A stretch of DNA of 22,077 bases from NCBI GenBank assembly GCA_046758085.1, contig JBHHZP010000052.1:1-22077 (forward strand), given 5' to 3'. Position 1 is the first letter of the stretch; each line of letters starts with the position of its first letter. The notes beneath the pieces were generated by a model, which was not told the DNA's origin, ran no database searches, and saw nothing but the letters and a program-made list of their open reading frames with translations. Shown in pieces: positions 15,397 through 22,077 of this stretch. Source of the DNA: VRUB01 sp046758085. Its GTDB lineage: Bacteria; Pseudomonadota; Gammaproteobacteria; Acidiferrobacterales; SPGG2. Both the position numbers and the translations under genes were made by a program.

Positions 15397-16413
15397 ATGA
15401 GAAACAGCGCTCACGTAACGGAGCTCGTATGCCCGGCTGGCAGCCTGCCCGCCCTGAAGGCGGCGGTGGATAATGGCGCCGACGCCGTCTACATCGGTTT
15501 ACGCGATGGTACCAATGCCCGCAACTTCCCGGGCCTTAATTTCGATGAGCATGGCGCACGCACGGGTCTCGCCTACGCCCACGAGCAGGGGAGCCGCATG
15601 TTCCTCGCGATCAACACCTACGCCGGCAGCGCGCAATGGGAGACGTGCCGTCGTGCGGTGGATCAAGCGGCAAACCTCGGTGTCGACGCGCTCATTATCG
15701 CCGACACCGGGTTGATGCGTTACGCTGCGCGAAACCACCCGGGGTTGCGACTGCATCTCTCGGTGCAGAGTTCTGCCACCAACCACGAGGCGATCGGTTT
15801 TTATGCCGGGCAGTTTAATATCAAACGCGTGGTGCTACCGCGTGTATTATCGTTGCCGCAGGTGCGCAGGATTATCGAGCGCGTCAGCGTGGAGGTCGAG
15901 GTGTTCGGCTTCGGTAGCCTGTGCGTTATGGTTGAAGGCCGGTGCGCCTTGTCGTCGTATGTCACCGGCGATTCGCCGAACGTGAGCGGGGTGTGTTCAC
16001 CGGCGAAGGCGGTGCGCTGGGAAGAGGATGCATCGGGGCGCAGGTCACGCCTTAACGGTGTGTTGATCGATGTCTATGCGCCGCACCAGCCTGCGGGCTA
16101 TCCAACGTTGTGCAAAGGACGTTTTGAGGTCGGTGGAAACGTTTTCTATGCGCTTGAGGAGCCAACCAGCCTCAACGTGCTGCCGATTCTGCCGCAGCTG
16201 GTCAAGGCCGGCGTCGCCGCGATCAAGGTGGAGGGACGACAACGCAGCCCGGCCTATGTGGAGCAGGTGACGCGGGTGTTGCGCGCGGCGCTTGATGCGT
16301 GCCAGGCGGACCCGGACAACTTTGTTCCCGCCGAGAAATGGATCGCCCAGCTGGCCAGGGTCGCCGAGGGGCGCTGTCATACACTGGGCGCCTACCACCG
16401 GCCGTGGCAATAA
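15397..16413 (+). CDS. ubiU: UbiU, U32-family Fe-S protein of O2-independent ubiquinone hydroxylation
   Basis: UbiU pairs with UbiV to hydroxylate the ubiquinone ring without oxygen, using prephenate as oxygen donor. The 338-aa protein carries the U32 signatures ELVCPAGSLPALKAAVDNGADAVYIG (split: residues about 9-34), EVFGFGSLCVMVEGRC and GYPTLCKGRF. The four cluster cysteines are Cys176, Cys183, Cys200 and Cys239. Their spacing of 7, 17 and 39 is exactly that of E. coli UbiU. EGRQRSPAYV near the C-terminus is also family-typical. ATG 15397 adds about seven residues relative to E. coli UbiU, with a weak ribosome site. It is expected to form a complex with UbiV (encoded downstream) and work with UbiT. 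Confidence 0.95.
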   Translation: MRNSAHVTELVCPAGSLPALKAAVDNGADAVYIGLRDGTNARNFPGLNFDEHGARTGLAYAHEQGSRMFLAINTYAGSAQWETCRRAVDQAANLGVDALIIADTGLMRYAARNHPGLRLHLSVQSSATNHEAIGFYAGQFNIKRVVLPRVLSLPQVRRIIERVSVEVEVFGFGSLCVMVEGRCALSSYVTGDSPNVSGVCSPAKAVRWEEDASGRRSRLNGVLIDVYAPHQPAGYPTLCKGRFEVGGNVFYALEEPTSLNVLPILPQLVKAGVAAIKVEGRQRSPAYVEQVTRVLRAALDACQADPDNFVPAEKWIAQLARVAEGRCHTLGAYHRPWQ

Positions 16414-16507
16414 ATGGGACACAAGGCAGTGTTGTCACACGACTCCCGACGCATGCGTCTGGAAGCCGTTAGGACCAAGGGTGCTTCTCGAACTGGCTTC
16501 GATGGAC

Positions 16508-16727
16508 AGACATGAATCGAGCATTTGTTTCCGAGACACACCGTGAATACCTGCGGCGCTACGCAATCGTGCTGCGCTTGCAGGACCGGGGCTCGCCATC
16601 CGTGGCGAGCCCGTTCGGCCGGGAGAAGTGCCACTGGCACTTCTCCTTTGTCGGCCTCACCCCTGTAGATTCGGCGCCAGCATCCGTGCTGGCGACAGTC
16701 TCGGAAACAAATGCTCGATTCATGTCT
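16508..16727. mobile_element. Palindromic element (MITE-like or structured repeat) between ubiU and ubiV
   Basis: Perfect 30-bp inverted ends (16508-16537 and 16698-16727) enclose about 160 bp packed with further hairpins: a 10-bp stem with TCCG loop (16589-16612), an 11-bp stem with ACT loop (16622-16646) and an 8-bp stem with TCCG loop (16675-16694). A weaker fourth stem lies at about 16550-16584. No transposase is encoded, and the short reading frames inside merely translate the palindromes. An 8-bp direct repeat ATGGGACA occurs at 16414-16421 and 16747-16754 and could be a target duplication of a slightly larger insertion, though this is weak. A non-autonomous transposable element is likely. 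A structured RNA or a processing site within the ubiUV transcript is the alternative. Confidence 0.7.
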
Positions 16728-16840
16728 CGGGCGACGCCTGGAGATTATGGGACAGTGGATACAAGCGGCCAGATCGAAGATACAAGGTACAAGAGGAACC
16801 GGGACAATATGTGTGACAGTCGATGGCTAAGGCGGAAACG

Positions 16841-17734
16841 ATGAAACTCGCCTTGGGACCGTTGCTTTACTTCTGGGACCGGCAAACAGTTGCGGAATTC
16901 TATAACCGTGTGTGCCATGCCCCCGTCGATATTGTGTATCTCGGGGAGACCGTGTGCTCCAAGCGCCGCGCCCTGAGGCTGACCGACTGGCTCAGGCTGG
17001 CGGACACGCTCACGAGCGCGGGCAAGGAAGTCGTGCTCTCCACGCTGGCGCTGGTGGAGGCGGAGTCCGAGCTGAGCACCATGCGCCGCATTACCGACAA
17101 TGGCCGTTTTCTGGTCGAGGCCAACGACATGGGCGCGGTCAATATGCTAAACACGCGCTGGCCGTTCGTCGTCGGGCCCCATGTTAACGTCTACAATGCG
17201 GCCGCGCTCAGGCTGCTTGCGGAATTCGGGGCACGGCGCTGGGTGGCGCCGGTGGAGCTCGACCGCAATGCGTTGCGCGCCATGCAACGACAACGCCCCC
17301 ACGGGCTGGAGACCGAGGTGTTTGCGTTTGGCCGCCTGCCGCTCGCGTTTTCGGCGCGCTGCTTCACCGCACGTGCGCACAATGTGTCCAAGGACGAGTG
17401 TGATTTGCGTTGTGTCGAACATCCGGACGGAATGCCACTGCTGACGCAGGAAGGCAAGCCGTTTCTTGTGCTCAATGGAATTCAGGTGCAGTCAGGCAGG
17501 ACCCACAGCCTGATCGGCGAGATCGCGGAGCTCAGGGATCTCGATATCGACGTGGTGCGGGTCTCGCCGCAATCGCGCGGGACCTTCGAGATCATTGATG
17601 TTTTTCGTAAAGTGCTCGATGGGCGCATGCACGCCGGACCGGCGGCGGAAACGCTGATGCCGTTTATGTCCGCTGGCCCATGCGACGGTTACTGGCACGG
17701 CTTGCCCGGGGTGAGCTGGACGCGGGGCGGTTGA
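16841..17734 (+). CDS. ubiV: UbiV, U32-family Fe-S partner of UbiU
   Basis: UbiV is the second subunit of the O2-independent ubiquinone hydroxylase. From ATG 16841 the product is 297 aa, beginning MKLALGPLLYFWDR, which aligns with the E. coli start. The cluster cysteines are then Cys39 (GETVCSKRRA), Cys174 (SARCFTAR), Cys187 and Cys191 (DECDLRC). Cys39 matches E. coli and the final 13- and 4-residue spacings are also conserved. Family motifs VVLSTLALVEAESEL and VLNGIQ are present, and the C-terminus keeps CDGYWHGLPG. The frame opens one ATG earlier (16823), but 16841 has the better match and an AAGGCGGA ribosome site about 8 nt upstream. It normally sits next to ubiU and here is separated by about 430 bp including a palindromic element. 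Its 3' end overlaps ubiT by 71 bp. Confidence 0.94.
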   Translation: MKLALGPLLYFWDRQTVAEFYNRVCHAPVDIVYLGETVCSKRRALRLTDWLRLADTLTSAGKEVVLSTLALVEAESELSTMRRITDNGRFLVEANDMGAVNMLNTRWPFVVGPHVNVYNAAALRLLAEFGARRWVAPVELDRNALRAMQRQRPHGLETEVFAFGRLPLAFSARCFTARAHNVSKDECDLRCVEHPDGMPLLTQEGKPFLVLNGIQVQSGRTHSLIGEIAELRDLDIDVVRVSPQSRGTFEIIDVFRKVLDGRMHAGPAAETLMPFMSAGPCDGYWHGLPGVSWTRGG

Positions 17735-18212
17735 CCGCGGGCGTTTGTGTTAGAGCTTTATGTGCCAGGCGGCCGACCATGGATCCGATCGGATCACCAA
17801 GCACGTTTCCGAAATGCGACTCCCAATCATACTCCAGCGCGTCGAGCAGATTCTTAATGTGCAGGCCGGTCTCGGTATCGCCCTCGATGCAGAGCCTGCG
17901 GTTGAAAAACAGCGTGTCCGGATCTTCACGCCGGGTAGCGAGCAGCCAGAAATCCTCCAGGCACCCGCGGATGGTAACGTCGGCATGCACGGGTGAGGCC
18001 GGTCGCAGAGCGTCCGCGGCGATTAGAAAATACAGCCGGCTCGGCACGTCAGCGATGTGGATGCACACGGTCTTGCCGTCGAGCTCGCGCAGTCGGGCCG
18101 CAAGCGACTGGCCGCGCAGCAGATGCGACAAGATCCGGGCCAACACCGCCGAATGGATGGCATCGGGGACCAGACGCCATGGCACAACGAGCGTATTGAG
18201 CAGTGTGTGCAT
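17664..18212 (-). CDS. ubiT: UbiT, SCP2-domain ubiquinone biosynthesis accessory factor
   Basis: UbiT binds prenylated ubiquinone intermediates through a sterol-carrier-protein-2 domain and is needed for O2-independent ubiquinone synthesis with UbiU and UbiV. The 182-aa product has the SCP2 fold across about 25-128, with the characteristic stretch DTLFFNRRLCIEGDTETGLH at residues 99-118 followed by NLLDALEYDW. Length fits the family (about 174 aa in E. coli). The Ser/Arg/Pro-rich tail after about 155 looks unconserved, and it is this tail that overlaps the end of ubiV on the other strand. Start ATG 18212 has only an AGAAGAGA-like ribosome site. Confidence 0.92.
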   Translation of the reverse strand: MHTLLNTLVVPWRLVPDAIHSAVLARILSHLLRGQSLAARLRELDGKTVCIHIADVPSRLYFLIAADALRPASPVHADVTIRGCLEDFWLLATRREDPDTLFFNRRLCIEGDTETGLHIKNLLDALEYDWESHFGNVLGDPIGSMVGRLAHKALTQTPAVNRPASSSPRASRASNRRMGQRT

Positions 18213-18267
18213 AATCGTAGCTATCTCTTCTAAGGGTGTACTGGATCAAACTCGCTCGTGCAGGTCA

Positions 18268-18281
18268 ATGACCTGGGTCAA
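18268..18281. promoter_or_regulatory. FNR/ANR-type box between ubiT and ubiD
   Basis: ATGAC-CTGG-GTCAA differs from the ubiU box by a single arm base apart from the spacer. Read on the - strand it is TTGAC-CCAG-GTCAT. Its centre lies 62 bp before the ubiT start and 46 bp before the ubiD start, so activation of ubiT is the more natural reading. It supports one anaerobic regulator controlling both ubiUV and ubiT. Confidence 0.5.
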
Positions 18282-18320
18282 GCCGGCGCGGGTTTTGCGC
18301 GGCTGCAAGGCGAGTGCCGC

Positions 18321-19808
18321 ATGAGCTATAACAATCTGCGGGATTTTCTGGCCCACCTGGAACGCCTGGGCGAACTCAAACGGGTCGCGCCAAGGGTCGA
18401 TCCAAATCTTGAAATTACGGAGATCTGCCAGCGTACGCTGCGATCGGGCGGCCCCGCGCTGCTATTCGAAAACCCGAAGGACTCGCGCTTTGCGCTTGTC
18501 GGCAACCTGTTTGGCACCACGCGCCGGGTGGCGCTGGCTATCGGCCGTGAGTCGAGCGCGGAGCTGCGCGAGCTAGGGCGCCTGTTGGCGTTCCTCAAGG
18601 AGCCGCGACTGCCGAAAGGCATAGGTGAGGTGCTTGAAACGCTGCCTGCCGTGCGCAAGCTGGCGCACATGCCGCCGCGAGCGTTGCGCGATGCGCCGTG
18701 CCAGGAAAACGTCATCGCCGCCGCCGATGTGGATCTGTCAGAGATGCCGATCCAGACATGCTGGCCGCAGGACGCAGGGCCGCTCATCACCTTCGGACTG
18801 GTGATCACCAAGGGCCCGTACAAGGACAGGCAAAACATCGGAATATATCGCCAGCAGGTTATTGCACCAAACAAGGTCATTATGCGTTGGCTCGCGCACC
18901 GCGGGGGTGCGATCGATTACCGTGAGTGGCAGGAAGCACATCCGGGCGAACGCTTTCCCGTGGCGGTGGTGATCGGCGCCGATCCGGCGACGCTGATTGC
19001 CGCGGTCACCCCGATTCCGGACACGCTGTCCGAGCACCAGTTTGCCGGTCTGTTGCGCGGCGCCCGCAGCGAGGTGGTGCAATGCCGGACCAACGCCTTG
19101 CAGGTGCCGGCTTCGGGCGAGTTTGTGCTCGAGGGTTATATTGCGCCGGAGGAAGAAGCGCTCGAAGGGCCGTTTGGCGATCACACAGGCTATTACAATG
19201 TGCAGGCGCGCTTTCCGGTCTTCACCGTCGAGTGCGTGACGCGCCGCCATCGCCCGATTTACCACAGCACCTACATGGGGCGTGCGCCCGACGATGAGCC
19301 GTCGGTGCTGGCGATGGCCTTAAACGAGGTGTTTATCCCGCTCCTGCAAAAACCGTTCCCGGAAATCGTTGATTTTTACCTGCCGCCCGAAGCCTGCTCC
19401 TATCGTGTGGCGGTAGTCAGCATCAAGAAGCGTTACCCGGGCCATGCCCGGCGTATCATGTTTGCGGTATGGTCGTACCTGCGGCAGTTCACCTACACCA
19501 AGTTCGTGATCGTAACCGATGACGATATCAACGTGCGCGACTGGAAGCAGGTGATCTGGGCGATTAGCACACGTGTGGACCCGGCGCGCGACACACTGAT
19601 CGTGGAGCACACGCCCATCGATTATCTGGATTTCGCGAGCCCGGTTGCCGGGCTGGGATCGAAGATGGGGCTGGACGCCACCCACAAGTGGCCCGGCGAG
19701 ACCGCGCGCACCTGGGGCCGGCCGATTGCCATGCGCGAGGATATCATCAAGCGCGTGGACGCGTTGTGGAAGCATCTCGGCATAGAGGCCGCTGGCCCCG
19801 GAGCCTAG
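18321..19808 (+). CDS. ubiD: UbiD, 3-octaprenyl-4-hydroxybenzoate decarboxylase
   Basis: Removes the carboxyl group from the prenylated 4-hydroxybenzoate intermediate of ubiquinone synthesis, using prenylated FMN made by UbiX (not encoded here) and a divalent metal. From ATG 18321 the product is 495 aa, as in E. coli (497). Typical stretches are MSYNNLRDFLAHLERLGELK at the start, NIGIYRQQVI near residue 172 (cofactor and metal site), EGPFGDHTGYY near 282-292 and LDFASPVAGLGSKMGLDATH with KWPGET near the C-terminus. A frame extension to GTG 18258 exists, but it crosses the FNR-type box and has no family support. AAGGCGAG precedes the chosen ATG. It is divergent from ubiT. Confidence 0.96.
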   Translation: MSYNNLRDFLAHLERLGELKRVAPRVDPNLEITEICQRTLRSGGPALLFENPKDSRFALVGNLFGTTRRVALAIGRESSAELRELGRLLAFLKEPRLPKGIGEVLETLPAVRKLAHMPPRALRDAPCQENVIAAADVDLSEMPIQTCWPQDAGPLITFGLVITKGPYKDRQNIGIYRQQVIAPNKVIMRWLAHRGGAIDYREWQEAHPGERFPVAVVIGADPATLIAAVTPIPDTLSEHQFAGLLRGARSEVVQCRTNALQVPASGEFVLEGYIAPEEEALEGPFGDHTGYYNVQARFPVFTVECVTRRHRPIYHSTYMGRAPDDEPSVLAMALNEVFIPLLQKPFPEIVDFYLPPEACSYRVAVVSIKKRYPGHARRIMFAVWSYLRQFTYTKFVIVTDDDINVRDWKQVIWAISTRVDPARDTLIVEHTPIDYLDFASPVAGLGSKMGLDATHKWPGETARTWGRPIAMREDIIKRVDALWKHLGIEAAGPGA

Positions 19809-19931
19809 CACCGTGTCCCCGGAATGTACCCGAAGCCGTTTTTGTCAAACGCGCGGCTCGCAGCGGCGATGCCACCGCGCTTGCCTATTGCTGGTTCGCC
19901 GCCTTCTGAACGACGGTGAATCTCCGTCAAC

Positions 19932-19947
19932 TGTGATCTGGATCACA
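19932..19947. promoter_or_regulatory. Consensus CRP-type site upstream of the radical SAM gene
   Basis: TGTGA-TCTGGA-TCACA matches the CRP/Vfr consensus (TGTGA-N6-TCACA) in both arms. A -10-like TAGATT at 19967-19972 would place the start of transcription near 19979, about 40 bp from the site centre, a class II activator arrangement. An FNR-family relative could also recognise it because the core is TGATCTGGATCA. Confidence 0.7.
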
Positions 19948-20009
19948 GCTTCCGCGCTGTTCCGCGTAGATTCTAATGTATCTTAAGGCTAACGGAAGAA
20001 CACCAAAAA

Positions 20010-21959
20010 ATGCCACGCACGGCGAATACACCCGGCCACAGCCAGCGCCTAATAACCGCGCCAATCCGGTTGCTGCTCATCAACCCTCGGTTTCCCGAGA
20101 GCTTCTGGAGCTTTCGCTGGGCGGTTGACCGCGTTCTTTGCGGAAAGCGTACGCTCAATCCGCCACTCGGGCTCGCGACCGTGGCGGCGTTGTGCCCGGC
20201 GCACTGGCAGGTCGAGATCGTCGACGAGAACATCGAGCGCGTGCCCGTGAACCCGGAAGCGCATATTATCGGTATCTGCGGCATGGCCGTTCAGTTTCCG
20301 CGCCAACGCCAGCTGCTCGAGTACTATCGCACGCGTGGCTATTACGTCGTTGCCGGTGGCAGCTACGCCTCGCTGTGCCCGGAGCGTTACAAGGGGCTGG
20401 TCGACACCGTGGTTGCCGGGGAGGCCGAGTACATCTGGTCGCGGTTCTGTCGCGACTTCGAGCGGCGCGCGCCGCTTGCGTTTTACCAGGAAACCGGCGT
20501 CGTGAACCTGGAGGACTCGCCGGTACCGCGCTTCGATCTGCTGAAGCTCGAGCGCTACACGACCGTGAGCATGCAATTCTCGCGCGGCTGCCCCTACCGC
20601 TGCGAGTTTTGCGACATCATCGTCATGTTCGGGCGGCGGCCGCGCACCAAGAGCCCGGCGCAGATCGAACGGGAGCTCGACCGGCTGCGGGCGCTTGGCG
20701 TGCACAATGTCTTTTTCGTGGACGATAATCTGATCGGCCATCGGCCCAAGGCGAAGGTGCTGTTGCGCCATCTGGCCGCATACCAACGGCGACACCGGCA
20801 CCAGTTCCTGTTCGGGACGGAGGCGTCGCTGAACGCGGCCGACGATGACGAGTTGCTGCGGTCTTTTCGCGCAGCCAACTTTGGCTGGCTCTTTATCGGT
20901 ATCGAGTCGCCTGAGGAAGAAAGCCTCAAGGAGACCGGCAAAACCCAGAACACACGGCGCGACATGCTCGCGGCGGTGCAAAAGATCTATCGTTACGGAA
21001 TCGATGTGTTGGCCGGCTTCATTATCGGCTTCGACAACGATACGCTGCAGAGCTTTGAACGCCAGCACCGCTTCATTCTCGCGTCCGGGATCCAGGTGGC
21101 GATGATCGGCCTGCTGAAGGCGCTGCCGCGCACGCCGCTCTACGAGCGCCTCGAGCGCGAGGGGCGTCTGATCGCCGGCGCCGACGCTGGCGACAACACC
21201 AAGCCTGGCACCAACTTCGTCCCCAAGCGCATGGACTACGATGTCATGGTGCAGGCCTACAAGACCCTCTACTGGCGACTGTCGCGCGATCGCGACATCG
21301 CGCGCCGCATTCGCAGCAAGGTGTGTCATCTCGGTGATCCGGTGTACCAGGGAGAGTATCCGCGTGCGGAGCGTCTGGCCATCGTAGCGCGGCTGCTTGC
21401 GCGCGGGGTGTTCCCGGGCGGGCCGTCACGCTGGTGGCGGTTTGCACGCACCCTGGCTTGCTGCCGTCCGCGTGTGTGGCCGCAGGTGGTGGCGGACTGG
21501 ACGGCGGGGCTGGCCATGCGTGATTACATCGAGCGTCACTTCGAGCTGGATCCCGCGCGCGAGCAGCACCTGGCCCAGATCACGCTGGCGTTCATCCGAA
21601 CTACCTTCGCCGCCTGCCTGCAGCGCGGTGACCTCGAGATCTCGCTCGGTCTCGGCTCCACCGTCAACCGGCTCGCCGTCACCGTGCGCGGCACCGTGGA
21701 CCCGCGTTTCTACTCCCAGGCAGGGCGCCGGCTGGAACGGCTGCTGCGCAAGTCGGCGACGACGTTATCGTTGCAGATCGACGAGTTCCCCGGCATGCAA
21801 CTACGTCAGCTCGACCGGCTGCTGCGGCGCTTGTCGCGCCACGGCGATCGCGTCTCGCTGCAGGTCACGCAGCGGGTGCAGTCGCTCCTGACCATCGACC
21901 TGTCGCTGTTCCACCTCGTCCTCGATCCGGGCGCCGCGGAGCCTACCCCTCCCCAATAG
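20010..21959 (+). CDS. B12-binding-type radical SAM protein, HpnP/DUF4070-like, function unknown
   Basis: The 649-aa protein has an N-terminal cobalamin-binding-like domain (about 18-145, LLLINPRFPESFWSFRWAV, then GLATVAALCP and VVAGGSYAS), a radical SAM barrel (about 185-400) with SRGCPYRCEFC (Cys194, Cys198, Cys201) binding the 4Fe-4S cluster, a DUF4070-like region (about 400-520, RTPLYERLEREGRL, NFVPKRMDYD) and an extra C-terminal segment of about 130 residues rich in Arg and Leu. The DXHXXG cobalamin-ligand motif is not visible, as in several relatives. Members of this class include hopanoid C-2 methylase (HpnP), so a B12-dependent methylation or other radical reaction is plausible, but the substrate is unknown. 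ATG 20010 has GGAAG 11 nt upstream. It stands alone, 201 bp after ubiD, behind a CRP-type site. Confidence 0.85.
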   Translation: MPRTANTPGHSQRLITAPIRLLLINPRFPESFWSFRWAVDRVLCGKRTLNPPLGLATVAALCPAHWQVEIVDENIERVPVNPEAHIIGICGMAVQFPRQRQLLEYYRTRGYYVVAGGSYASLCPERYKGLVDTVVAGEAEYIWSRFCRDFERRAPLAFYQETGVVNLEDSPVPRFDLLKLERYTTVSMQFSRGCPYRCEFCDIIVMFGRRPRTKSPAQIERELDRLRALGVHNVFFVDDNLIGHRPKAKVLLRHLAAYQRRHRHQFLFGTEASLNAADDDELLRSFRAANFGWLFIGIESPEEESLKETGKTQNTRRDMLAAVQKIYRYGIDVLAGFIIGFDNDTLQSFERQHRFILASGIQVAMIGLLKALPRTPLYERLEREGRLIAGADAGDNTKPGTNFVPKRMDYDVMVQAYKTLYWRLSRDRDIARRIRSKVCHLGDPVYQGEYPRAERLAIVARLLARGVFPGGPSRWWRFARTLACCRPRVWPQVVADWTAGLAMRDYIERHFELDPAREQHLAQITLAFIRTTFAACLQRGDLEISLGLGSTVNRLAVTVRGTVDPRFYSQAGRRLERLLRKSATTLSLQIDEFPGMQLRQLDRLLRRLSRHGDRVSLQVTQRVQSLLTIDLSLFHLVLDPGAAEPTPPQ

Positions 21960-22024
21960 ATGGGCCAGCCCCCCTGGCCGCAGCACCGGCGTTACTGTGT
22001 GCGACGCAACCCATTTTGCTTATT

Positions 22025-22040
22025 CGTGATCCAGGTCACA
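22025..22040. promoter_or_regulatory. CRP-type site, upstream copy of a pair
   Basis: CGTGA-TCCAGG-TCACA matches the CRP consensus with one arm mismatch. It sits 32 bp (about three helical turns) centre to centre before a second site, which suggests cooperative binding ahead of a gene that starts beyond the window. Confidence 0.55.
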
Positions 22041-22056
22041 TGCGCCTCCGGGAATG

Positions 22057-22072
22057 TGTGATCTGGGTCACA
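22057..22072. promoter_or_regulatory. CRP-type site, downstream copy of a pair
   Basis: TGTGA-TCTGGG-TCACA has perfect CRP arms and differs from the site before the radical SAM gene at one spacer base. The gene it would control lies beyond the right edge. Confidence 0.6.
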
Positions 22073-22077
22073 CCAGC

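Noticed and set aside
16512..16844. 110-codon open frame between ubiU and ubiV
   Set aside because: It translates the palindromic element, and its ends repeat the inverted arms. No ribosome site or family resemblance.
20049..21329. 426-codon open frame on the - strand
   Set aside because: Antisense to the radical SAM gene, whose cluster cysteines and domain order are unmistakable.

Overview
The window is GC-rich, gene-dense bacterial chromosome and reads as a gammaproteobacterium. It has a System I cytochrome c maturation operon, the O2-independent ubiquinone genes ubiU, ubiV and ubiT next to ubiD, and CRP-type and FNR-type operator sequences. I cannot name the genus. I see no rRNA, tRNA, CRISPR array, prophage or recognisable transposase.

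Left part (1-2802): a secreted protein of unknown function on the + strand runs tail-to-tail into a CHASE2-type membrane adenylate cyclase on the - strand. The two may form a sensor and signalling pair. Middle (2978-10370, all - strand): a probable six-gene operon reads, in order of transcription, P-loop NTPase (DUF1611/MobB-like), ABC exporter half, alpha/beta hydrolase, SAF-domain NAD(P)-dependent oxidoreductase, hydroxypyruvate isomerase and tartronate semialdehyde reductase. It is preceded by a near-consensus sigma-70 promoter, with a perfect 13-bp inverted repeat just after the predicted start of transcription. The last two genes interconvert hydroxypyruvate, tartronate semialdehyde and glycerate. 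The first four have no obvious place in that pathway, so the operon may be an undescribed pathway.

Next (10643-14923, - strand) is ccmF-ccmG-ccmH-ccmI, a compact operon with overlapping stop and start codons. The usual ccmABCDE genes do not precede it. Right part (15254-19808) holds the genes for oxygen-independent ubiquinone synthesis. ubiU and ubiV encode the 4Fe-4S hydroxylation pair and keep their cluster cysteines. ubiT, the lipid-binding partner, is convergent with ubiV. ubiD, the decarboxylase, is divergent from ubiT. FNR-type boxes lie in front of ubiU and between ubiT and ubiD, which suits anaerobic induction. ubiU and ubiV are split by a roughly 220-bp palindromic element with perfect 30-bp inverted ends and three perfect internal hairpins.

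The right end holds a B12-binding-type radical SAM protein with a consensus CRP-type site in its promoter, then two more CRP-type sites at the window edge that probably control a gene outside it.
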